DNA of 64,000 bases from Gerris lacustris (Eukaryota > Arthropoda > Insecta > Hemiptera > Gerridae). Under the pieces are notes generated by a model. That model was not told the DNA's origin. It did not search any database and worked only from the letters and a program-made list of their open reading frames with translations. The stretch is from positions 33,223,036 to 33,287,035 of the forward strand of contig OX578281.1 in NCBI GenBank assembly GCA_951217055.1, read 5' to 3'. This document shows, piece by piece, positions 48,201-59,500 of this stretch. The position numbers and the translations under genes are program-made. How positions within the stretch are numbered: position 1 is the first letter of the stretch; each line of letters begins with the position of its first letter.

Positions 48201-49615
48201 TTTATCTTTTACTAGAAGCAACATGTCTTGTTGTTGGTTCAAGTAAACATCGCGATGCACCACACCCTTGAAGATGCTTCCATTAGTGGAAGCGAAACGT
48301 CGGACTTTAACCCCTTCGTGACGCGGATTTCACCGGAAAACCAAGCTGTTTTTTAATTGAAGCAATCTAGGTATAATTTACTAGCATGATAAATATGTTA
48401 ATACAAAATTCCAATAACAAATATCTTACAATCAATTGGATCATCATGGCAACGTTTCCAATTACAACAATTTGCATCGCTGATTATTTATAAAATAATG
48501 ATTTATTAAATTTTGAATGATTTAAATAGGTTACTACGTTATTTTAAACAATATCAACATTTATTGAGATACTAATTAAATAGAATGACATGTTACGAGA
48601 TATTAATTTATTATTGACTTTTCCACTGGTACTCAGTGTCTCAACACAACAGCCCATGAAGGGCCTAGGTCCTAGGTCTGCCAAAGTGCCTGTAGGATGC
48701 CAAAGGGCCTATAGGTCTGCCAAAGTGCCTGTAGAACTATTTATTTCTTTGATGAAATTTATGTAATGAAGTTTGCTCTTTGAGTTTTATATACCATATT
48801 GTTTGCACGAAAAATATACTTTTGCAGGATATACCTTGTCATGAACAGGTTATATTGCATAAACTTTATAAAAAAAACCTAAAAATAAACCTAAACCTTT
48901 TTACCACTTACGTTTTTTCTTACAGCTATACTCATTGATTTTATAATTAGCAAAGTATATTCGTTGAATATATATGCTATTTTTAAATCTATATTTCTCT
49001 ACAAATGTAAACGTTAATAAACTAACGGTGCATTGTATTACAAGCTCGTTTATTTAGGCTGTTAAGGCAATAATAATATTAACCTAAACAAAAAGACTTA
49101 ATTTGATAAAAAACATGACATGATATGACTTAAAAATCCTTAATATTTATATTTCGGCCATTTATAAAAAGAATGCCATAACATGTATATTTGCTTTCTC
49201 TAGTTACCGAGAGCTTCAAAATTATTACATACAACTTGGTAATTATTTTTTTAAATTTACTTTTTATACTGACCACTATCAACTATATAAATCTTTATAC
49301 GCAATATAAAATATTTCACGTGCAATTACCAAACACTTTGCAGTTGTCATAAATGCTGAGATGCACCTGTTTCGGCGATAGATGCAAAATTTTATACAAA
49401 AATCGGCCCATTTTCACCAGTTGTTGTTAGACAAACACCAGAACTTTATTAAAATCCCAAGACACTGAAATTACGAGGTCACTAGGCTTGTTCAAATATC
49501 ATAAAATTACAACAAAATAATTGCAGCTCATTACCTTTTTCTTTTTAGTTGTTGTCTTCTTTCTTCTAAATATATTATTGAAAGTTCCAACAAACGTAGC
49601 TTTTCTCTCGACCAT
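43735..49615 (-). CDS. Predicted small coiled-coil protein, three exons, 105 aa
   Basis: Not a family I recognise. Exons (minus): 49615-49535, 48066-47904, 43808-43735, phases 0 and 1, all GT-AG, ending in TAA. The protein starts MVERKATFVGTFNNIF, has a basic patch RRKKTTTKKKK (18-27), then an amphipathic helix from about residue 28 (VDRLKEAIENQQIEI, DRLKVELVKQN), then GIQQGKYLSTIIEKHLL, EELDMIERMHNFL and a short tail. Hydrophobic residues at three/four spacing suggest a coiled coil. The acceptor of the last exon is strong (TTTTCTGTTTCAG) and restores the split codon CAT. The frame is open above the ATG (RDIRNPGSLNWN), so the protein could be longer through an upstream exon. Intron 2 (4.1 kb) contains repeats. 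The gene lies just upstream of the receptor on the same strand, but nothing links their functions. Confidence 0.55.
45184..45300. repeat. (AT)n microsatellite, interrupted
   Basis: Long TA dinucleotide tract preceded by AATATATAATATACATA-type imperfect repeats. Confidence 0.95.
45400..47115 (+). repeat. Diverged tandem duplication, unit about 1.1 kb
   Basis: Shared phrases in the same order: TTCTACCTTAA...GAGTAAAT, TTTGAGCTCT, GATT(G/A)GGGT, CACA(T/C)TATTGCT, GAGAAAAAT, then TATTATTATATAGTTATATTGCA, at 45415-45720 and again at 46545-46870; the following T-rich parts (45960 and 46930 onward) also correspond. Copy 1 has an extra insert around 45780-45930. Confidence 0.6.
46060..46205 (+). repeat. 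About 22-26-bp tandem repeat
   Basis: Repeats of GAATCTTTTAGTTTATTTAA with TGTTTTAGTTTATTTAAATG variants, about six units, inside copy 1 of the larger duplication. Confidence 0.75.
48267..48303 (+). ncRNA. Candidate Penelope-type hammerhead ribozyme relic
   Basis: CTTGAAGA, a perfect 7-bp stem GCTTCCA/TGGAAGC with loop TTAG, GAAA and CGTC appear in the hammerhead order (core, stem II, GAAA, minimal stem III, cleavage triplet GTC). The core has TTGAAGA instead of CTGANGA, so it may be inactive. Penelope-like retroelements are known to carry such minimal hammerheads. It lies in intron 1 of the coiled-coil gene, on the opposite strand. Confidence 0.4.
48650..48735 (+). repeat. Short tandem repeat, about 39 bp unit
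   Basis: GGTCTGCCAAAGTGCCTGTA occurs twice, separated by GGATGCCAAAGGGCCTATA, itself a variant of the same unit. Confidence 0.75.
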
Positions 49616-50429
49616 GTTCCAATTTAAACTACCTGGATTTCGGATGTCACGAAAAAATTCTATTAAAAAAATGTAACACTAAATTTAATGAATTGGCAAA
49701 ATAGAATTTGTTTAAAAAGAATGAGTAAACATTCCATTTTACTATAACAATTTATTGATAAAATCTGTCATTCATTTTTTTTTTTAAGTGAATAAACAAT
49801 TAAAATATTATGCAAGGGAAATAGTACAGAAAAAATCGAATTAAATATCAAATGTAAACGCGAAACATAATTTAAATGTTAAGAAAGTGGAGGCGTGCTT
49901 GCGATAGCACGCCTTGAGGTGTTGTGATAATAAAATCAGGTAGAGGAACACAACTTGTTATCAGGTAATAAGAGATAAGACTCGACTAACTAATGTATAT
50001 ATACAGTAAAAAATAAACAAGGTAATAATTAACAGTTAATTACTAAATAGTATCGTTTGTAGGCGCCTCACAGCCACCACCAGAACTTTAAAGTAAAATA
50101 TTTAAAGATTAGATATAGATATACCTAATTTTAGAACAATATATAAATGAAAGTTTCGATGCAGTGTTTACTATTTGTTTACTGCTAAATTGTTTGTACT
50201 AAGAATATACAAAAAATATTTATTGGTGTTTAAATAATGATAAGTTAAATAATGAAAATTTTATTTTTGAAATAATTTGTTGATTTCTGACTCTGATAAT
50301 CATATTGAGATTGTTTTCCTTTGCTTTTAATTGTTGCATTTGGTTAAATCAGTAAATCGTCTATATATATATATATATATATTGATAGTGAAAGGGTTCA
50401 AATTGTCCCAAAAGTTTTTACTTTATTAG

Positions 50430-51560
50430 TTAGGACTTATGTTGAATAGAATAGAACAGTGGGTAGAGAGTAATAAAATAATTAATGAACAGCAAGCGGG
50501 ATTTAGGAATAAATATAGTGTTATTGATTATAATTGTATCTGTTCTTCTCTTTATGTTTATCTCTTATTGGGTTGAGACAGTGATGTCTGTAGAGTCTGT
50601 TACTATATTCGCTCTTTTTGTCAACGACGGTGTAGAATATATAGGAGGAGGAATAAAGAACGGTGGTAGATGCGTTATTATGCTCATCTACGCCGACGAT
50701 TAGATTATAGTTGCAGATAATCCAGCTATTCGAGGAAAGCATTATTCGAAACCTTACTGTGACAAAGAGTAGACTTGTGAGAGTTTCTGTGACTTAAAAA
50801 TAAATTTAGATAAAACAAAAATAGTAATTTTTAGAAAAGAAGAAAAAATTTAAACCTTATGTATGGATATATAAAAGGGGAAACTTTAGAAGTAGTTAAC
50901 GAAGAGATACACAGAAGAGAAGACACAGATACACTGATACACAGATACACAGAGAGAAGATACACAGTTTTGAAGATCGTAGAGCTGGCTTATACAAAAG
51001 TACATTGAGGATAAAATGCCACACTACCAAGGCGTTGCTTTGTATGCGTTGGCTTACATTATATGAAAACTACGATATTTCTATTTCTCCAAAATTAAAA
51101 ATATTTAATTCGGTTTCTAGGGCTATTGTGGAGTGAGTACAGAGTACATAAAATTTGAAAGGTTTCAAAATTATTTTCATAAATACTCCTAGTGGTGCCT
51201 AAGCAAACACTAGGGTTTATGTTAAGTTTGGAGATAGGAGTTAGACCGTAATTGCATTGCACTTACGCTTAGCAAAAACATAATACATATAGGTGGTCCT
51301 ATATAGGTGGTGGATTTGGAAGAGACTATCTCACTTTTTCCTAAAAGAATGTGAAGAGACTGGATAAAGCTGTGGTTGGCTTTGTTCACGAAGTTTCATG
51401 TAAATCTCACGGTGGAACGGGAGGGTAGAATAATTGCACCAAAGAACGGAGTGATCTTTTGAAGATCGTAGTTGAGGGTACGTATGAGAGAACGCTTGAG
51501 TTTGTCAACAATTTGGGTTATTGTTCTTATTGCAGAAAATTGATCTCAGCCTTGCTGCCA
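50430..51560 (+). pseudogene. Degenerate non-LTR retrotransposon reverse transcriptase
   Basis: Fragments in several frames: RIEQWVESNKIINEQQAGFR followed by NKYSVID (RT region before the catalytic core), LIYADD followed by a stop and IIVADNP (the YADD catalytic box), and further on KSTLRIKCHTTKALLCMRWL and SPKLKIFNSVSRAIV. Frameshifts and stops show that it is dead. The style resembles Jockey/I- or RTE-type elements; the clade is not resolved. Confidence 0.7.
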
Positions 51561-51569
51561 TAGGTTATA

Positions 51570-51950
51570 GGGGAACTAAATTAAAAACTTTGTCCGAGAA
51601 AACTCAGACTAACTTTCTCATATAATCTCGGTCCTAGACCCCAGAAACTTTTTGTTTTCGATTTTCAATAAAATCAGATTTATTTTCATCAATATTTCGG
51701 AAAATAGGGTTTTCCCAGGAAAACAGCTTATATCATTTGATTTGTAATTAAATGGAATATATTTTCGAATTTTTTAATAAAAATCATCGGAACATTGTTT
51801 TTGAGAAATCATTTTTTTAACGTCTTTTCAGAGTTTTTGGGGGTTCAAATTTAGAACTAAAATTGATGTCTCGATTTCGCCGCGGGGTAGGCTCCACGCA
51901 TCTGCACAAACGACAGACAGACATAATATAAAAGTCAAAATTTTGTCCAA
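51570..51950 (+). repeat. R1 family repeat
   Basis: TTGTCCGAGAAAACTCAGAC, TAACTTTCTCATATAATCTC, GACCCCAGAAACTTTTTGTT and ATTTCGCCGCGGGGTAGGCT match the copy at 7925-8230 in the same orientation, with a deletion before the CTGCACAAACGACAGACAG end. Confidence 0.6.
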
Positions 51951-52093
51951 GTCCAATTTCTCTTGATTTAACAAAATTTTACTTTTTGGGTGTAGGGTAC
52001 ATTTGAAAAAAATCAGGATATATTATGAAGTGTGACTTTCTTAAAAATAAATTGTTCTGTTATTACACTTATTAGCAACCCAATTCGGGGACA

Positions 52094-52241
<148 letters not shown>

Positions 52242-52654
52242 TAACTGTTGGTTAAAATACTAACTATATGTAATGATATTCCATTTGAATATTACAACTA
52301 CTAGTGTCATGGAAATTCTAAATATTACATAATGTATTATGACAATTATAATATTGACCTTAACAACAATATTTAAATTAAAAATGTAAAACAATAACTA
52401 ATGGAAAATAAGAAATAGAAATATAAAACATTTATCTACGATTAATACGAAATATGAACATTTTATCTCTGTTTAGTTGCGTAGAAAGTGATTCTTTTCG
52501 TATTAGTATTCATTACGCATGCGCGTTTCATAATTCTTCACCTTATCGCACGATTAGCGTGTTTGTTTTAATTTAACAAAACTAATTTGCTGTCTGTTTA
52601 ATGAAAGTAACTGTTTTTTTCTGTATTTATTATTAAAATCCAGCAATCGTAGAT

Positions 52655-52788
52655 AAAGTACACTACGCGTCTAGTGAGGAAAGTAGCATTTTGCTTTGCT
52701 CGTGTGGTTTTACTAGCTGTCGCTCGGGAGCAAACTCCACACTCGCAAGCACAATGCTATTTTCCTCACTAGACGCGTAATGTACTTT
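52655..52788. mobile_element. Foldback element, about 58-bp arms
   Basis: AAAGTACACTACGCGTCTAG pairs with CTAGACGCGTAATGTACTTT, and the arms continue through GTGAGGAAAGTAGCATT / AATGCTATTTTCCTCAC and the CACAC segments to a loop near CTAGCTGTCGCTCGGGAG. Its GC content contrasts with the AT-rich flanks. Confidence 0.75.
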
Positions 52789-53415
52789 TATTTACTAATC
52801 AATGTTTACAAGTAAAATAAAAGATATTTTAAAAAAGTTAATAAAAGAAAAATATATATTATAAAACTTACATAACATAATTTTTATCTACAGACAAAAT
52901 GCACACTATTCTAGGATGAGAGTTGTAGTATGAGCCACAAGGTCTACTTATCTAAATGCTTATATTTAAATAATAAACTAGCAGTTTACTTGTTAAGTTC
53001 ATTTAAAAGTAATTAATCCATTTCAATTAAATAATTGACCTCCTTAATTAATACAATCACTTGAAAATATTTTATTAAATTAATTATTGACGTTATCATA
53101 TTATTACGTACGAATATGCAAAATTTAACACTTATTGTTTTTACACTTTTTATTGTGACGAGAAATGGAACAAACAATCTTTGAACAATAGACGTTTTCA
53201 ATTCCGTATTGTTTAATGACGTATTTACACAATTAAAACATATTTATTTTTTCTTATTTCCAAGAGATTTTAATAATTGTGAATTGTAACCGGTTTTAAC
53301 TTTAACTCAATTATACATATAACTAATTAAATAAAAGCATTGTTTCAAAACTGGGTATAGTTTATTTTATATTATTTTCACCTTCAGAAGTCAAGAAATT
53401 TCGTAATAAATGTTT

Positions 53416-53555
<140 letters not shown>

Positions 53556-54968
53556 TATACTACATTTTGTAACCCCTTTGTATATATATTTAAGACACTC
53601 AATGACAAATGCAGGTTAGATTATAAAATATTTTTTTTAGAAAATATATAGAAATACCTAAATACAGTGTACACTGCCCATTAGAGTAAAGTGTACAAGT
53701 ACACTTTTCCACTTTTTAATTCTACAGACACAATTATTTTAAAGCTAGTGCGTATTTTCCTTGTATTTCTTGTAGATAGTTCTCCCACTATGATGGTATT
53801 AATTTAAACAAAATATTGTTATAGAAAATAAACTAAGGATAAAAACATTATGAGTTAGCAAAATAATAAAGATCAATAGCTGAGATAAAAAATAGAATAG
53901 ATTATAGTTTGATTGACAAGCCAAAAATATTGAACAATATTTATTTCTCCAATCTTTTATTAAAATCCTGAAAACTCTTTGTTTTTTTACATTATTTTTT
54001 ATCTTATTTTTCCCATGACAGAATTCCTTCACTAAGATCGTATTTTTGTAGATTGGAAAGGTTTGTATATCCAGAATTATTAATTTTTAATTTGTTTCTA
54101 TTAATTGGTTTTATTCCAAGATGTATTAGCGAAAAAAATTCCCCTTTTTACTTCCATGTAAGCTGAATGTAGAGAGTAAGTATTGCGAGCGAACAAAAAT
54201 TTAATTTACACGGTTGGAGTCCAAATAAATTGTTTTTAAAAGTGTCAGTCGTCTGTGCAGACGCTTAGTGTAATGAAATTAGGCCTGTTAAGAAAAAGCA
54301 TATCCTAAATTCTAAATGATAAGGACAAATAAATTTTATTAGATTATATTATACTTATTAAAAAATTTACTGGATTTAAATACGATTCTAACCATGTAAG
54401 TAGTTTAATATAATATCATTTAATTTAATATAGTCGGTGAAAGGCCCTCTAAAACAATTGGCAAACACACTTACTTAATAATTTATATAATTTAGCGGTA
54501 TGGAATTAAGCCCACAGCTCGATGCTCAACTTCTCAAGATTCATTAACGAGTAATTAAAACATTTGACTTCAAATCACTTGACATTGTTTTCACCGAGAA
54601 ATATTGATTGTTACAATAAAATATATTATTAACTGACTAACCAACTAAAAATTAATTCATTTATTACAATGTCTGAACTTTTAGTTATACTTTTAGCAAA
54701 TAGCATATACTTCGTTTTTAATTATTTACGTCACTGAAAAAACAAGATAATTGTTTATCAGGCAATAAACTGAGTTAAAACTGCTTCTTAAGAAACCCAC
54801 GTAATGATACACAGCTACCTTATCTAGTTAGTAAATATTTGTTGTTTCTTATTTAGGAAATCTTTTATTTACTCTTTGTGGGATTAAATAAATTGACAAA
54901 TGGTTTATAAATAAACTATTAAGGAATGTGTTTTGTGTTTTTATTTATAGGGTTGTTAGAATTAACCC

Positions 54969-55250
54969 GGGCACAAATTGGGACATAGGCGACGCAGTGT
55001 AGAGCAGCACTGAATTTTTTAAACACAGAAATATACGAAACAGCACAAATTAAGACGCAGAATATGGCAAGGCAGTACTACACCACACGTGGCTTACCCT
55101 ACACTAATGGACCAGAACCATTAGTGTCGGGTAGGCTACGTGTGATCTGGTACTGCTCTGCCCTCAATAAGCCTTAATTCGCGTGGCCTAATATATTTCT
55201 GCGGTAGAAAAACTGTGCTGCCTTGCGGCACTTGCGTCTCATGTGCGCCC
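54969..55250. mobile_element. Foldback element, about 280 bp
   Basis: Two imperfect arms of about 140 bases flank a 7-base centre at 55111-55117. The inner parts CACTAATGG / CCATTAGTG are perfect; outward, GGCAAGGCAGTACTACACCA aligns with the reverse complement of the CTGGTACTGCTCTGCC arm, and the ends are GGGCACA and TGCGCCC. No coding capacity. Confidence 0.8.
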
Positions 55251-56532
55251 AGCCTTTATTTTGTGTTAATAAGTGCGAAAATTAAGTGATACAGAAAATT
55301 GGCATCTATTGATTTCTTGTTTACACCTTTAACCAAAGTAAGAATGTTAAACATGCTAAAATAATTATTATTTAAGTTGTTCAGATTAGGTTTTATATCG
55401 AAAATTATTCTTGCTGAACCCTGCAAGAAACTGTACTAAGTATGATTAATTGATTTGGCTAAATTACTAATATATTGTGGAATTAATTACACTAGAAACC
55501 CCTAATTAACTTAATATAATATTTGATTAGTAATCACTGGCTAATACAAATTACAAATAAATACCAAACTACTTCAGTAAGCTGGAATGAAAGTTTATCA
55601 CGCACAGAAAATGGAAGAAGTTGCAGCTTTAATTTATCGATGATTAAGTATTTACCCAACGTTGTCTATCAAATATTAATATATTGATGGTCAATTTTGT
55701 TAAAAATGTTTTCCGTCCATGGTATTCAAATCAGATAAGTCTATATTATTTCTGGTTGACAAAAACTAATGGAGAAATGTGAGAAAAACGAGAAAAATTC
55801 AAAATCAATAAATTATAATTGCATGTTATAAATCTGTATGGATTAAATTTCTGCGTAAACAAGTTAAAAAGCCAATTTCTAATATATAATGGTTATAAAG
55901 TATGAAAAAGTATAATATAATCAATATAGGTAAGTTGACATTTTTGAAAAATTATACTGTAGAAAAGTTGACTAAAATAAATACGAAACGAAATTTGCAT
56001 GTTTTTGACTTTGATTTATAAGGTAGGTATTCAAATAAGGCACGGTCTTATTGTGTTTGACCATATTCAAGCCTTATTTCAAGTTAATAGTGTTTCCATG
56101 ATAAATGAGATTCCAACGAAAAAACAAAATAAATAAAAGTAAATATAGGTAGGTGGCTCAAGGATTGAATATAATCAATATTCAATAAAAATCAATTTGA
56201 CGTTAATATAAGGCTTGAAAGTAAGGCAGCACTTGTGGAAGTTCGAAGATTTTGATGAAAAATAATTTATTCATAGATATGTATATATATTTTTTTAGGG
56301 GGAAATATTTAAATTTTTACGTGTATCTTTAAATATAAAAATCCCTTTTAAGAATTATGTGAAAGTGAGCTTATGTTTGTATACCTTGCACTGATTTCAC
56401 AGCCCGAAGCTATTCTGTTCAAGAACTGATGAAGAACTTGCGAGAATACATTCTTGTACTCGTCTGCCATCGATTTAAGCATTGTTAGTTTTGCATGTGT
56501 TTGTGAATCTGATTTATTATTGTGTTAATTTT

Positions 56533-59500
56533 CTAACGTGCTATGTGACATTTGCAGTCGCAACCCTCGGCCCTGTATTCTGCGTTGTTGTTACCGTCTA
56601 CTTTACACTGACAACATGGCGGTTCAGTTTGCGATGATTCCGTTGTCGGTTTTAAATAAAGCCTTGGTCCAGCGTAGGATGAGCTTGGTCCACAATTTGG
56701 GTAAGGCTTGGTAAGACATTCAGGATTGCCTTGGCATTCTGATCTAGGGCACTGATCCTAAAATTACAAACCAATTTTTTTATAAATGAGCTAACAATGC
56801 TTGTATTACTTTGGATTACCAGGAAATTAGAGTGAGCAGTAGGCTTTACCTAGATGTTTTTCCACAAATAGTAAATTAATTTTACAAAGCCGGTAATTAT
56901 AATACATATATATTTATAGCTTAGGTTTCTGCCACCAGAGATTATTAACTCTAGATCTCCCAAAAAAGACAACTCCTCATATTGCGAAAATGTTTCTAAT
57001 CGACAGTAGAAATACATGCATATTATTAATATTACATGTTATATAAAATTACCACATAATATTGAAAATATGTAAATTAAGAATTTTTGAAAAATGTAAA
57101 ATACAGTGGCCCGCAATACACAATTGACATGAAGGTTTACACTTTTATAACTTAATGCATCAGCTGTTTCGAATGTACTAAACTGTGCAATACCTGCATG
57201 TAAGACATAATATTATACATTTTTAATTTAAGCAAGAATATCAATGATAAAAACTAATTGTAACCAAATTAAGAATTGCTTCTTTCTGGCTGTAGTTACC
57301 GATGCCACTTTTCGAGAAGAGAATCTCTGTAATCTCTTTAACATACCAAAGTTATACTATTTAAATGTTTGGCTGTTTTGACTGAGATTTTATGGTACCA
57401 ATTCATAATTACGATTAGAGAGGTTGATACACAAGTAATAACAATTATATTTTAAAATTAACTAACGCGTTTCGAAATCATATCATCTTTAGTGTTATCA
57501 TAGTACGAGTAAAAACACTACTAACATAGTATATCACTACTTACTACAGAAGTGAATTTACTATGATTAACACAGAAGGTGATTCAATTTCGAAACACGT
57601 TTGTTAGTTTAAAAAAGTGGTGAAAATATTGCTGTGCTACTTGTGTGTCAAGTTCTCTAGTCATTGTTATACTATCTATTATATTAAAATAATTTTGTTT
57701 TGTCACAAAACTGAAATTAAACTATGACACTAAGCTTAAATTAAGTTTCAAAATTACAAGTAATATATGAATTTCTTGATTTGTTGAATTAGCAAAGTTT
57801 AAATCAAGTCTTTTAAAGTATTAACGAGTTTTGAAAGTGGTTAAGGTTACGTAGTAGACGCTGGGGAAGCTGGAACAGATGATTTAATAAGTTTTAGCTA
57901 ATGACTTTTATAGATCCAACAGGCAGTGAGGTATTATGGTTAGGAAATGATGACACTTTCACACGTTTTCCATGTTTTCATTCCAATATACTCAGCACTT
58001 TAAGCAATCATGAGGAAAAGAAGAACCCTCAAGGGTCAAATTAAAGGTGACACAATATAAATTAACATTTACTATATTACGCCACAGTTAGAGTAAGTAT
58101 GTCTGTCCAACTCTTAATTTTTTCCCAATTTTGATCCATTTGCGATAAAATCAATATGTAGTTAAAAAAAAAAAAATGAAGTACTGTCCAAAACTTTCTC
58201 ATATACGTTTTTGGAAGTTGGTGCCCAAGCTTTAGAACTAAAATAATTTATCGAATTCTCCGGAGATTTTTCTAAACATAATTGTCAAACTTATCTGCAT
58301 CTGCATAGACGCCAGACAGATATTTTTAAAAATCCACTTCATTGGACTTAACCTCTAACCACCTCTAACCACCTCTAACCACCTCTAACCACCACAAAAC
58401 TTGCAAATCTATCAAAATCTCAAAATCTAATTTAGCGCCATCTCAATAATTTCTCTTTAACAATACTACTTATATGAGAAAGTAAAAATATAAAATCACT
58501 CACTCATATTTAATATTAAGACAAATGGATATTTACACAATATTTAGAAGAGTGGTGTCACTTTGTCCCATTGTTTTCTTTGGGACTAAGGAAAATCAAT
58601 AGTCGTTTATACCAAGAATTATGGAACTCAATACCTATTCTATAAGTATGTATGTAGTTTCAAATATGTCATAACCTTTTAGACGTGCTAATTTAAAAGT
58701 AACAGTGCTAGCCTGTGCTTAACTTCAATAATAATAATATTCGAACAACAATGGTTGTTCACTTTAGCTTTAATGTGTCATTAGAAAACTAATTATTATA
58801 AATATATAAAATAATATAAGTATAGGGTTATCATTGAGGATGGAAGGTGAAAGACGCATAAAAGAAAATAACCACCGCTTAGAATCGAACCAAAGATACC
58901 TCGGTTTCCGGCAAAGTAATTTAATAACGTTCTGATTCCTCTGCTACAGCACAGTCGTAGAGCGCACGTTCGGAAACGGAGGAATGTGTCATTCGATTAT
59001 ATTAGTGGAAGGTTGCATTTTTATCTCTATTTTTCTTTTGTTTAATAATAATTTCCATAATTTGACCATATTTTTCATTTCGAAAAAAACGGGCTAAACA
59101 GTTTTCTTACTTGAACGCCATTGAATTTGACACATTGACATCCAACATAAGCTTGTCCTCCTCTTATTTCGATGGATTTTCTATTCGACTTCCAAGGTGG
59201 ATCCATATGAGGATTATCAGCTTCAACAAGAGTTAGTCTGAGGTACATACTCTCATCTTTGAGTGCAAGTCTGTCACTTGTTATTCTCATCTAAAAGAAG
59301 AAGTAATTAATTAAATTATTTCTACGTTAAAGGGATGGAATTTTAAGAGAAAATTTGAATTCATTTATACCTCCATTCACCTTATATTTAAGGTAATTTA
59401 CCTTATATTTAAGGCGAGTGACTAGTGTGGTAGCGTGAAGCGAAGAGGGAAAGCTGGGCAAATAGCCTGGTATCACAGCAAGACAATGGTGAATTCCCCA

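Larger units (their letters stand above)
57100..59110. other. Intron 2 of the cysteine-rich gene, central part
   Basis: No exon is supported. It contains an R1 repeat (58.1-58.5 kb), a 10-bp tandem repeat and a tRNA-like repeat near 58.9 kb. Confidence 0.55.
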
